DNA from: an uncultured Eubacteriales bacterium
GTDB taxonomy: Bacteria > Bacillota > Clostridia > Oscillospirales > Acutalibacteraceae
Length of the DNA stretch: 33,887 nucleotides
Assembly: GCA_948762645.1 (NCBI GenBank)
Contig: CAQBRY010000006.1
Span: 1-33,887 of the forward strand
Direction: 5' to 3'
Position 1 is the first letter of the stretch; every line of letters starts with the position of its first letter. The position numbers and the translations under genes were made by a program. This document shows positions 15,769 through 22,886 of the stretch, piece after piece. The notes under the pieces are model-generated. The model was not told where the DNA came from and searched no databases. It saw nothing but the letters and a program-made list of their open reading frames with translations.

Positions 15769-16257
15769 TTGCCAAGGATAGATAAAACAAATTACTATCT
15801 GGATATAGCTGAGACAGTCCTAAAAAGGGGTTCATGTATAAGAAGAAATTTTGGTGCGATAATAGTAAACAATGATCAGATAATATCTTCGGGATATACA
15901 GGTGCGCCAAGAGGACGGAAAAACTGTATAGATTTAAATTTTTGTACAAGAGAAAAACTGAATATCCCCAGAGGACAAAGATATGAACTGTGTAGATCAG
16001 TACATGCGGAGGCGAATGCAATAATAAACGCTTCTAGGGATTTAATGATAGATGGTGTTTTATATTTAGTCGGAAGAGAATATAGAACTGGAGAGTATGT
16101 AAAGAATGCGTCACCATGTGCTATGTGTAAAAGACTTATTATAAATTCCGGAGTAAAAGAAGTAATAATAAGGAATGACGAAACTAACTTTACTACGATC
16201 AAAACAGATTATTTTATAGATAATGATGATTCACTGGGCACAAGTTTAGGATATTAA
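15769..16257 (+). CDS. dCMP deaminase family protein, ComEB-like
   Basis: 162 residues, TTG start at 15769 with GAGAGGTGA upstream and a TATAAT -10 at 15737-15742. It is a cytidine deaminase-fold protein: HAEANAI with His79 (zinc) and Glu81 (proton shuttle), and PCAMC with Cys117 and Cys120 completing the zinc site. The SGYTGAPRG and NCID region near residues 41-54 matches dCMP deaminases, which make dUMP for dTMP synthesis. The RBS is close to ideal for the TTG and no in-frame ATG lies nearby. It starts a same-strand run with the next two genes, although no functional link is obvious. Confidence 0.92.
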   Translation: MPRIDKTNYYLDIAETVLKRGSCIRRNFGAIIVNNDQIISSGYTGAPRGRKNCIDLNFCTREKLNIPRGQRYELCRSVHAEANAIINASRDLMIDGVLYLVGREYRTGEYVKNASPCAMCKRLIINSGVKEVIIRNDETNFTTIKTDYFIDNDDSLGTSLGY

Positions 16258-16291
16258 TTTTTATAATATTATATATAGGGGAATCCTTTTA

Positions 16292-16798
16292 ATGTTTACC
16301 ATAAACAAAGAGTATAAAATTGGATTTAGAGCAATAAAAACAGCCATAGCGGTATTTTTTTGCGCTGTGATATCAAGTTTTTTACATCATGAAGATTTAT
16401 TTTGTTCATCTATAGCGGCAGTAATATGTATGGAGCAAACGTATGCCAAGACTATAGAAACAGGTATTAATAGGTTTATAGGAACTATTATAGGGGGTAC
16501 GGTGGGATATATAGCCCTAGAGCTATCTTTAATGGGACCTTATCATGAATTGGTCCGAATATTTGCACTTCCGTTTTGTATATTAATAGTTGTATATATT
16601 TGCAATACGGTTAATAGGAAAGGTTCGGTATCGATAGGGTGCGTTGTACTTTTGGTGATACTTTCAAGACTTGGCCAAGATACTACGAGCGTATTTTTAT
16701 ATGTTGTCGAGAGAGTTACTGATACTATAATAGGGATAATAGTAGCAACTCTTGTTAATAGATTTTTGTTTGTAAGAAAATGTAAAGAGGTGAAATAG
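16292..16798 (+). CDS. Aromatic acid exporter family (ArAE_1-like) membrane protein
   Basis: 168 residues with about five transmembrane segments and an opening GFRAIKTAIAVFFCAVISSF that is typical of the FUSC/ArAE_1 membrane domain, as is the conserved INRFIGTIIGGTVGY segment (~58-72). Small Firmicutes proteins of this kind consist of the membrane half only, and their substrate is generally not known. A GGGGAATC site precedes the ATG. It ends one base before the start of the transglutaminase-like gene, so the two are coupled. The C-terminus is short and basic. Confidence 0.82.
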   Translation: MFTINKEYKIGFRAIKTAIAVFFCAVISSFLHHEDLFCSSIAAVICMEQTYAKTIETGINRFIGTIIGGTVGYIALELSLMGPYHELVRIFALPFCILIVVYICNTVNRKGSVSIGCVVLLVILSRLGQDTTSVFLYVVERVTDTIIGIIVATLVNRFLFVRKCKEVK

Positions 16799-18124
16799 AT
16801 GAAGAAATATTTATCCATGACTATGCTTTCTGCTTTTTTATTTACTTTTTATCAGAGTCCTGATTTTTATCAGGCAAAGAGTATTTTAGGCAGTTCGGGA
16901 CAAACAATTTCTACATATAATTTATCGCCGCAGAGGGAAAAAGAATATACTTTTAAAGATAATATTTCAGATTTTAATTTAGGACTAATTTTAATAGGGA
17001 ATAAATCATTTTATAAGGAAAAAATTACTTCTTTAGGATATGATAATATGACAACGATCTCTCAAAAGAATTGTTATAAAGAAATGGTATCGGGAGTAAA
17101 AAAAATAACAAATAACCGTAATACGGATGGATTTTACGATATAGAACCTATAGTGATTAGGGGAAGTAGGTTAAGATCGGATGAAGTTAAGAAAGTAATA
17201 TATGCTTTTCAAAATGATAATCCGGAAGTATTTTGGCTTGCCAATAGGTATTATGTTGTTTGTAGGGGAATGGATACTGTTATAAAGATGTCCTCGGTGA
17301 TGCAAAGAAGAGAATACGAAGAATCTTTGCAGAAATTAAATAGTAAGGTAGATGAAATACTAAAAAGCGTACCTAAAGGGTTGTCTGAATACGAACGGGA
17401 ACTTTTCGTACATGATTACATAGTGAAAAATTGTAAATATGATAGGTCCAAGGACTTACAAAGACCATGGGAAAGATATACATGTTTAGGATGTATGGTA
17501 AGGAAAGAGGCGGTATGTGAAGGATATTCAAAGGCAACTCAGCTGCTTTTATCACGTCTTGGCGTGAAGTGCCGTACTATAACAGGTTCAAGGGATCAAG
17601 AACAGCATATGTGGAATATGGTTAATATAGATGGAGATTGGTACCATTTGGACGTTACTTGGGACTGTTCAGAAGAGCTAAACAGATATTTTTATTTTAA
17701 CGTCACAGACGAGGTTATAAAATACGATCATAAGATAAATGAGGAAGTATCGAAACTATCAAAAGAAGATCTTTATAATAAAAATTATAATTTTTCTTTG
17801 CCGGCATGTAGTAGCAAAAAATATAATTATTTTACCTTAAATGCTTTATATGTTACATATGGTACTTCGAATGAAGACTTAGTCAAGTATATAAACAAAG
17901 TAGCAAGAAATAATAAAAACATATTTTATTTTATGATTGATCCTAAAATAGATTTTAGTTCTATTATAAAGGTGTTTTTTCAAGCTCCTCAGTATAAATT
18001 TTTTAATTGTATAAGAGAAGTCAATAATTATTTAAATTCTAAAGTGCGATTCAATACTAGGTCTGTAAGGTATTCAGAAAATAAATTCCAAAAGGTTATA
18101 GGCGTAAAAGTTGAGTATGCTTAA
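16799..18124 (+). CDS. Secreted transglutaminase-like cysteine protease-fold protein
   Basis: 441 residues. An N-terminal signal-like helix (KKYLSMTMLSAFLFTFY) indicates export. The transglutaminase-like core is at ~195-295 with the triad Cys240 (AVCEGYSKA), His270 (QHMWNMV) and Asp285 (YHLDVTWD). Ahead of it lies a long N-terminal region with a conserved DEVKKVIYAFQNDNPEVFWLANRYYV element often seen before this domain in clostridial proteins. The last ~130 residues are unrecognised. Members may cut or cross-link peptides at the cell surface. The ATG directly abuts the stop of the preceding gene and uses an AGAGGTGA site, so it belongs to the same transcript. A terminator overlaps its stop codon. 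Confidence 0.88.
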   Translation: MKKYLSMTMLSAFLFTFYQSPDFYQAKSILGSSGQTISTYNLSPQREKEYTFKDNISDFNLGLILIGNKSFYKEKITSLGYDNMTTISQKNCYKEMVSGVKKITNNRNTDGFYDIEPIVIRGSRLRSDEVKKVIYAFQNDNPEVFWLANRYYVVCRGMDTVIKMSSVMQRREYEESLQKLNSKVDEILKSVPKGLSEYERELFVHDYIVKNCKYDRSKDLQRPWERYTCLGCMVRKEAVCEGYSKATQLLLSRLGVKCRTITGSRDQEQHMWNMVNIDGDWYHLDVTWDCSEELNRYFYFNVTDEVIKYDHKINEEVSKLSKEDLYNKNYNFSLPACSSKKYNYFTLNALYVTYGTSNEDLVKYINKVARNNKNIFYFMIDPKIDFSSIIKVFFQAPQYKFFNCIREVNNYLNSKVRFNTRSVRYSENKFQKVIGVKVEYA

Positions 18125-18140
18125 AGCATACTATTTTTTT
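18114..18140 (+). terminator. Rho-independent terminator overlapping the stop codon
   Basis: AGTATGC (18114-18120) and GCATACT (18126-18132) form a perfect 7-bp stem with a 5-base loop that contains the TAA stop, followed by a T tract. Confidence 0.88.
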
Positions 18141-18190
18141 GATAAAGTTAGAAATTAATTTTTGTGTTTTTTGATATAATTTTAGATATA

Positions 18191-18219
18191 TTGACAAAAA
18201 TCGTATATATATATATAAT
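18191..18219 (+). promoter_or_regulatory. Consensus promoter with (TA)n spacer
   Basis: TTGACA (18191-18196) and TATAAT (18214-18219) are separated by exactly 17 bp, and most of the spacer is a run of seven TA dinucleotides (18204-18217, running into the -10). Both hexamers are perfect, so strong transcription is expected. Slippage of the TA run would alter spacing by 2 bp per unit. Confidence 0.85.
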
Positions 18220-18249
18220 TTTTTATAAACAAAAAAGGGGGAGATTGTG

Positions 18250-18696
18250 ATGAATGAAAAAATAATGGAAAAACTTAAAAGTCCAGAATTTTTAAAAAAG
18301 ATAATAGTTCTGCCGGATGCAGAAAAAGTAAAGGAAGAGTTTAGAAAAGAAGGTATAGAGGTTGAAGATAAAGATTTAAAAGAAATAAGAGATTTAATAA
18401 AGTGCTTTACCGAGATGGTTTCTAATTTATCAAGCGAAGAATTGAAAAAATTTTCAGCAGGATATAGAGATGGTGTTGTGGATAGTTTGTCTAACCAAGT
18501 CGCTGACTTTGCATATTATAGGGGTTCGGATGGCAGTTTTTCTAAAGGTTTTTATGACACATTATACAAGAATAGTGATAAATTAGTCGAAGTGGGTTTG
18601 GCTGCAGCACTTATTGGAGGAACTATTGGCGTACAGAAACTAATTAAAGCAGGTAAAGGATGGTGGACTAAAGATTATTGGGTTAAGAAGAAATAA
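18250..18696 (+). CDS. Long-leader protein with Ala-Gly motif, membrane helix and basic WWTK tail (group C)
   Basis: 148 residues. The ATG at 18250 is preferred over GTG 18247 by similarity to the next gene and spacing from AGGGGGAG. A leader-like N-terminus (MNEKIMEKLK, FLKKIIVLPDAEKVKEEF, EGIEVEDKDLKEI, LSSEELKKF) ends in SAG at 69-71, with Ala-Gly where relatives have Gly-Gly. A polar aromatic region follows, then a small-residue helix (~114-132, VEVGLAAALIGGTIGVQKL) and a basic tail GKGWWTKDYWVKKK. It is 58% or so alike by eye to the next gene, with the C-terminus identical even in DNA. It has its own consensus promoter. Membrane association of the mature part is likely; its function is unknown. 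Confidence 0.78.
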   Translation: MNEKIMEKLKSPEFLKKIIVLPDAEKVKEEFRKEGIEVEDKDLKEIRDLIKCFTEMVSNLSSEELKKFSAGYRDGVVDSLSNQVADFAYYRGSDGSFSKGFYDTLYKNSDKLVEVGLAAALIGGTIGVQKLIKAGKGWWTKDYWVKKK

Positions 18697-18733
18697 ATTA
18701 TAAAAACATTTAAAGCAGTTTCTTTTGAGAGAC
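18660..18733 (+). repeat. 74-bp direct repeat, copy 1 (3' end of duplicated unit)
   Basis: Identical to 19291-19364. It covers the last 11 codons, the stop and the 5' arm of the terminator. After it the copies diverge: this copy continues CCTTTTT where copy 2 has TGTTTTTTT, which breaks two pairs of the hairpin. The sequences before each gene (18133-18193 and 18735-18795) are also alike, so the whole promoter-gene-terminator unit was duplicated in tandem. Confidence 0.95.
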
Positions 18734-18792
18734 CCTTTTTGATAATGTTAGGGATTGTTTTTTCGTGTTTTTCCATATAATTTTAACGTGTG

Positions 18793-18818
18793 TTGACAAA
18801 TATATATATATATATAAT
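18793..18818 (+). promoter_or_regulatory. Promoter of the second copy, (TA)8 spacer
   Basis: TTGACA (18793-18798) and TATAAT (18813-18818) are only 14 bp apart, with a (TA)8 run at 18801-18816. An alternative -10, TAATAT at 18815, gives 16 bp. The shorter spacing relative to copy 1 should weaken this promoter unless the tract expands. Confidence 0.65.
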
Positions 18819-18847
18819 ATTTTTATAAATAAAAGGAGGAGTTTATA

Positions 18848-19327
18848 ATGAATGAAAAAGTAATTGAAAAACTAAAGGATGCTAATTTTTTTAAAGAAAT
18901 AGTCACTATAGGGGATGAAGGAAAAGTCAAAGAAATGTTTAAAAAGGAAAATATAGACATTAATGACGAAGATTTAAATGACATCGGAAATTTTATTGGA
19001 GTTTCTTTAGAAGTGGCTTCTAAATTGTCTGGCGAAGAATTGGAAAAAGTTTCAGCAGGACATAAAGATAGTGTTGTGTATGCTTTGTCTGACCAATTAC
19101 GTGACTGGGCTGTGACGAAAGATGATCAGTATGGTTGTAATCCAGATAACTGGAACACTAAGCGTTATAAATGGATTTATGATCACTCCGATAAAATAAC
19201 GGAAGGAGCTTTGGCTACGGCAATTGTCGGATTATCAGTGGGAGGAACTCTTGGGATTCAAAAACTTATAAAAACGGGAAAAGAAAAAGCATGGTGGACT
19301 AAAGATTATTGGGTTAAGAAGAAATAA
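18848..19327 (+). CDS. Long-leader protein with Ala-Gly motif, membrane helix and basic WWTK tail (group C, copy 2)
   Basis: 159 residues, AAAGGAGGAG site. It is the tandem duplicate of 18250: MNEK...EKLK, then an EDLNDIGNF helix, LSGEELEKVSAG ending at 71, a DSVVYALSDQLRDWAV segment, a longer insert (YGCNPDNWNTKRYK) and a membrane helix (~121-140). The C-terminal tail WWTKDYWVKKK is identical to copy 1. The leader and middle have diverged much more than the tail, which points either to recent gene conversion of the 3' ends or to strong constraint on the tail. One Cys (97) is present. The terminator at 19340 is intact. Confidence 0.78.
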   Translation: MNEKVIEKLKDANFFKEIVTIGDEGKVKEMFKKENIDINDEDLNDIGNFIGVSLEVASKLSGEELEKVSAGHKDSVVYALSDQLRDWAVTKDDQYGCNPDNWNTKRYKWIYDHSDKITEGALATAIVGLSVGGTLGIQKLIKTGKEKAWWTKDYWVKKK

Positions 19328-19364
19328 ATTATAAAAACATTTAAAGCAGTTTCTTTTGAGAGAC
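19291..19364 (+). repeat. 74-bp direct repeat, copy 2
   Basis: Identical to 18660-18733; ends inside the terminator hairpin of this copy. Synonymous sites are also unchanged, so the identity is at DNA level and not only protein level. Confidence 0.95.
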
Positions 19365-19372
19365 TGTTTTTT
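19340..19372 (+). terminator. Rho-independent terminator of the second copy
   Basis: AAAGCAGTTTC pairs with GAGACTGTTTT (with two G-T pairs) around a 6-base loop, followed by a long T tract. It separates the leader genes from the folate operon. Confidence 0.8.
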
Positions 19373-19448
19373 TATTTTATTTATTAGTATAATATATGTT
19401 TAAATTGACCTTTGATTAGAATAATTAATATAAAAGAGAGGAATTTAA

Positions 19449-20009
19449 GTGGTAGATAAAGAAAAAGTGAAAAAATTAATATACCAATTATTAATAGCTT
19501 TAGGCGAAAATCCCGATAGAAGCGGTCTTTTAGATACTCCGAGAAGAGTTGCCGATATGTTTGAAGAACTTTGCAGCGGTATGGATGAGGACGTAAAAAA
19601 ACACGTAAAATTATTTACGGATGAAAGCCATTATGACGAAGTAATACTTGTAAAAGACATACCTTTTAGTTCAACATGCGAACATCATTTACTGCCTTTC
19701 GTTGGAGTGGTACATATAGCGTATATTCCAAGTATGGGAAGAATTATAGGACTTTCAAAACTTTCAAGGATAGTAAACAGTTTTTCAAAGAGACTTCAGG
19801 TGCAGGAAAGATTGACGTCTGAAATAGTAGATTTTATAAATGATGAACTTAAACCTCATGGCGTAGCGGTAGCAATTGAGGCAGAACACACTTGTATGAC
19901 GGTAAGAGGAGCCAGGGCCATAGGAGCTAAAACAAAAACTGTAGCCTTTAGGGGGAATGCAAGAACGAAAGAGAAAGTAAAAAATGAAATTTTAGATCTG
20001 CTAAGTTAA
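19449..20009 (+). CDS. folE: GTP cyclohydrolase I
   Basis: 186 residues, GTG start with GAGAGGAA upstream. It converts GTP to 7,8-dihydroneopterin triphosphate, the first step of folate synthesis. The zinc ligands are visible: Cys77 and His80 in CEHHLLPF, and Cys149 in EAEHTCMTVRG. The substrate-binding ARAIGAKTKT segment is also present. Length is normal for a Firmicutes FolE lacking an N-terminal extension. It heads a four-gene folate operon (folE-folP-folB-folK) with short or overlapping junctions. Confidence 0.97.
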   Translation: MVDKEKVKKLIYQLLIALGENPDRSGLLDTPRRVADMFEELCSGMDEDVKKHVKLFTDESHYDEVILVKDIPFSSTCEHHLLPFVGVVHIAYIPSMGRIIGLSKLSRIVNSFSKRLQVQERLTSEIVDFINDELKPHGVAVAIEAEHTCMTVRGARAIGAKTKTVAFRGNARTKEKVKNEILDLLS

Positions 20010-20023
20010 GAGGTACGCAAGAT

Positions 20024-20860
20024 ATGAATGTTTTTAAATGTGGGAAGTATAGTTTGGAGCTTGGAAAAAGAACATATGTAATGGGCATACTTAACGTAAC
20101 TCCGGATTCGTTTTCAGACGGGGGCAAATGGTTAAATACGAAAAGGGCTGTAGACAGAGCACTTGAAATAGAAAGAGAAGGAGCCGATATAATAGATATA
20201 GGAGCACAGTCTACTCGTCCGGGATATATTAAAATATCGCCTGATGATGAACTCGAAAGATTAATGCCTGTTTTGGAAGGTATAAAAGGTAAATTAAATA
20301 TACCAATGTCTGTGGATACGTTTTACCCTAAGGTGGCTGATGAAGCGATCATTATGGGAACGGATATAATAAATGATGTTTATGGATTTGAGGATAAAGA
20401 CATGTTTGAGGTGTGTAAAGACTCCACCTGCGGCATGATAATTACATATGGTTTTAAAGAACCCGAAAAAATGAAAAAGTTTTTCAGCGTCAAATTGAGT
20501 AAAGCAGCTGATTTAGGTATAGACTTTCAAAGGATATGTTTTGATCCCGGTATAGGATTTTCAAAAAGTTATGAAGAAGATGTTGATATTATAAAAAATG
20601 TAGGGAAATATAAAATTTCTCGGAATGCATTTTTAGTGGGAGCTTCCAGAAAACGTGTGATAGGATATTCATGTGGCAATGTATCGGCCCCAGATAGGAT
20701 GGCAGGATCAATATCGGCAGGGGTAATTGCAAGTATGGGTGGAGCAGATATTTTGAGAGTACATGATGTAAAAGAGACAGTTCAGGCGCTTAAAGTATCA
20801 GATAAAATTCTAAAAGGAAGTAAGGAAGAATTTGGACAAGATAGTTATAAAGGGACTTAG
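20024..20860 (+). CDS. folP: Dihydropteroate synthase
   Basis: 278 residues. It condenses 6-hydroxymethyl-dihydropterin diphosphate with p-aminobenzoate and is the sulfonamide target. The hallmark GILNVTPDSFSDGG lies at ~21-34 and STRPGYIKI at ~64-72. The later barrel motifs CFDPGIGFSKS and GASRKRVIG are intact. The ATG follows AGAGGTACG 14 bp after folE. Its 3' end overlaps the start of folB by 29 bp, so the genes are coupled. Confidence 0.97.
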   Translation: MNVFKCGKYSLELGKRTYVMGILNVTPDSFSDGGKWLNTKRAVDRALEIEREGADIIDIGAQSTRPGYIKISPDDELERLMPVLEGIKGKLNIPMSVDTFYPKVADEAIIMGTDIINDVYGFEDKDMFEVCKDSTCGMIITYGFKEPEKMKKFFSVKLSKAADLGIDFQRICFDPGIGFSKSYEEDVDIIKNVGKYKISRNAFLVGASRKRVIGYSCGNVSAPDRMAGSISAGVIASMGGADILRVHDVKETVQALKVSDKILKGSKEEFGQDSYKGT

Positions 20861-21209
20861 TATTTTAGCGAAGCATGGCGTAAACCCTGACGAGAAGATA
20901 AAGAGACAAGAATTTATAATTGACTGCAAGATATACATAAAAGAAAAACAAGCTTTTTTTTCCGATAATCTTGATAAAACAGTAAATTATGCTCAGGTTT
21001 GTGAAGATATAAAGGCGACGATTGAGAATAATAGTTTTAATTTAATAGAGAAGCTTTCTGAAGAAATTTCAAAAAGTTTATTTGCTCACTTTAAGAGTAT
21101 ATATAAATTAAAAGTAACTGTAAAAAAACCGGATGCACCAATCAATTCTGTAAAGTTTAAATACGTAGGGGTAAAAATAAAAAGAAAGAGAGAGGATTAT
21201 AACGTCTGA
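20832..21209 (+). CDS. folB: Dihydroneopterin aldolase
   Basis: 125 residues with a TTG start inside the end of folP (AAGGAAGAA upstream). MDKIVIKGLSILAKHGVNPDEK is the typical start of FolB, with the pterin-site Glu/Lys elements later (LIEKLSEEIS, KVTVKKPDAPI). It makes 6-hydroxymethyl-dihydropterin from dihydroneopterin. The last residues (KRKREDYNV) run beyond the usual end and overlap the start of folK. Fusions of FolB and FolK are known (for example SulD of Streptococcus pneumoniae), so folB and folK here may derive from one. Confidence 0.93.
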   Translation: MDKIVIKGLSILAKHGVNPDEKIKRQEFIIDCKIYIKEKQAFFSDNLDKTVNYAQVCEDIKATIENNSFNLIEKLSEEISKSLFAHFKSIYKLKVTVKKPDAPINSVKFKYVGVKIKRKREDYNV

Positions 21210-21681
21210 GGCAATACTTGGTTTAGGATCTAATTTAGGAGACAAGTTAGGAAACATAAAAAATGCTATAAAGTCAATTTCATTATTACCAAATACGGAA
21301 ATTTTAGCCGTTTCGAATTTTTATGAAACACATCCTTTTATGGTTCCTGATGATCAAGATAAATATATAAATGCATGTGTAAAAGTGTTTACAAAACTTT
21401 CCCCCCATGTCCTTTTAGGGGTGTGTCTTGGAATAGAGGCCGGTCTTGGGCGGGAGAGAAAATATAAGTACTGTTCAAGAAATATAGACATAGATTTACT
21501 TTTATATGACAGTGTGGTTTGCTGTGATAATGATCTTGTATTACCCCACCCTGGAATTAAATATAGAGATTTTGTAATGGTTCCACTTAGTGATATTTGT
21601 GCAGATTTAAATTTTGGTATATTTGATTTTTCTAAAGAATATAAAGATATTAATTTATCGAATATACTAAAAATAAATTAG
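21199..21681 (+). CDS. folK: HPPK (2-amino-4-hydroxy-6-hydroxymethyldihydropteridine diphosphokinase), unusual start
   Basis: The product is clearly FolK: EAILGLGSNLGDKLGNI at the N-terminus, NFYETHPFM, the catalytic-loop NIDIDLLLYDS and the terminal LPHPGIKYRDFVMVPLSDI. It attaches pyrophosphate from ATP to hydroxymethyl-dihydropterin. The conserved N-terminus lies in a frame open from 21181 to 21681, but it contains no ATG, GTG or TTG before Met at 21340, which would remove the essential Gly-rich start. ATA at 21199 (or ATT at 21196) after AGAGAGG would give the right length, ~160 residues. Alternatively, a 1-base shift from folB makes a FolB-FolK fusion. The start given is a best guess; the product identity is firm. 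Confidence 0.85.
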   Translation: MTSEAILGLGSNLGDKLGNIKNAIKSISLLPNTEILAVSNFYETHPFMVPDDQDKYINACVKVFTKLSPHVLLGVCLGIEAGLGRERKYKYCSRNIDIDLLLYDSVVCCDNDLVLPHPGIKYRDFVMVPLSDICADLNFGIFDFSKEYKDINLSNILKIN

Positions 21682-21699
21682 ATACTGGTAGCAAAAACA

Positions 21700-21728
21700 T
21701 TGACATAAATTTAGATAAATGATATTAT
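21700..21728 (+). promoter_or_regulatory. Promoter of the 265-residue unknown gene
   Basis: TTGACA (21700-21705), 17 bp, TATTAT (21723-21728; five of six), 35 bp before the ATG at 21764. Confidence 0.75.
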
Positions 21729-21763
21729 ATTATTATAGTTATGTTAAATATTAAAGGAGACAT

Positions 21764-22561
21764 ATGTATATGGATATGAATGTTCAACATCTACCGGTAG
21801 TAAATTTAGATATCATTTCTATGGATGAATCTATAACTAGTGCAAGGCATGCTTATAATTTACTGCAGAAAAATAGATTAATGAGTGATAATGAGAGTAT
21901 TACTGCTACTAAGGAAAAGATAGAAGTTTTATGCAATGCAAAATTAGGTGGAGTTATTCCTTCTTTGTTCATGTCTGCGCTGGATTATCCGTCGCCAGTT
22001 GAAAAAGCCGTTTATAATATGGTTTTATGCCAATATGCTAAAAGCAAGCTTATGAGTATTTGTAAAGACCCTCAAGAACTGCAGGATTTAGAGTCCAAAT
22101 TAGATAAAATACACCAAGACTTTTCGCAGGCTTATAAAAATTATTTACAGGTTAAAGATTATCCTACAGTGATAAAAACAATGGGTATAGGCGTGAGTTC
22201 AAAAGGGGGTGAATATGACAGATTTAGGACGGTGTCTCAGACTAGTAACAATAATTCCATTACTGTTTTTAATGACGATTTATCTAAGGCTTATAAGGAA
22301 TTAGAATCTGCGAGTCTCACTGCAAAAGAAATTTACAATGAATTAAAAACAAAAATGGATTTTAATGAAATACGTCTTACTAATGAAGCAGTAAAAGATT
22401 TTGCGGAGGAAGTTTCTAAAATTGCCAGACCTGTTGCGATAACTATAAAAGAAGAAAACAGCAGAAAGATTTTTAGTAAATGGATTAGATATGCCTTTAG
22501 TTTTAAAGGCGAATGGGCCAATGAAGAAACTATACTTGCACTTTCTAAACTTACAGACTAA
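21764..22561 (+). CDS. Helical protein of unknown function
   Basis: 265 residues with an AAAGGAGA site (a second ATG at 21770 is possible). No signal peptide or transmembrane segment. Mostly predicted helix, with heptad-like charged stretches at about residues 102-130 (DPQELQDLESKLDKIHQDFSQAYKNYLQ) and 170-195, a short Gly-rich segment (GIGVSSKGGEYD) in the middle, and an amphipathic region ending FSKWIRYAFSFKGEW. It resembles no family I can name. It has its own promoter and a hairpin after it and sits beside another helical unknown, together forming an accessory island between the folate operon and fakA. Confidence 0.6.
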   Translation: MYMDMNVQHLPVVNLDIISMDESITSARHAYNLLQKNRLMSDNESITATKEKIEVLCNAKLGGVIPSLFMSALDYPSPVEKAVYNMVLCQYAKSKLMSICKDPQELQDLESKLDKIHQDFSQAYKNYLQVKDYPTVIKTMGIGVSSKGGEYDRFRTVSQTSNNNSITVFNDDLSKAYKELESASLTAKEIYNELKTKMDFNEIRLTNEAVKDFAEEVSKIARPVAITIKEENSRKIFSKWIRYAFSFKGEWANEETILALSKLTD

Positions 22562-22588
22562 TTAAATTATATATTAAAATTCTTAATA

Positions 22589-22631
22589 AAGATGGGTATA
22601 TTTAAAGCATATAATTAAATATACCCATCTT
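22589..22631. terminator. Perfect 16-bp inverted repeat
   Basis: The arms at 22589-22604 and 22616-22631 (core GATGGGTATATTTA) pair perfectly around an 11-base loop. There is no T tract on the plus strand, similar to the hairpins at 9375 and 23479. The rest of the 22562-22868 gap holds the promoter at 22791 and the tandem repeat at 22823; the middle is AT-rich with no gene seen. Confidence 0.6.
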
Positions 22632-22790
22632 AAATGGCTGTTATAATATTATATTGACTAATTTTGGAGTTAAAAAGAGTTTTTTATGGTTTTGCTCCGT
22701 TATATTTTTATCGACTTAAATGTTGGTAGCTTTAATTTTTTAAGAAAATAAAAATATTAGTTGTTATAAGAAACAAATTTATAAAAAATG

Positions 22791-22819
22791 TTGAATATTT
22801 TTAGTTAATATGTTAAAAT
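22791..22819 (+). promoter_or_regulatory. Promoter of the 189-residue unknown gene
   Basis: TTGAAT (22791-22796), 17 bp, TAAAAT (22814-22819). It lies just before the duplicated ribosome-site/start unit. Confidence 0.55.
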
Positions 22820-22822
22820 ACA

Positions 22823-22886
22823 GGAGATAAAGTAAAATGGAAGTAAAAGAAAAAGGAGATAAAGTAAAATGGAAGTAAAAGAAAAA
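22823..22886 (+). repeat. 32-bp exact tandem repeat duplicating a ribosome site and start codon
   Basis: The copies 22823-22854 and 22855-22886 are identical. Each carries GGAGATAAAG, an ATG and the first codons (MEVKEK). Because 32 is not a multiple of 3, the first ATG (22837) opens a 13-codon frame ending at 22876-22878, overlapping the true start at 22869. Confidence 0.97.
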
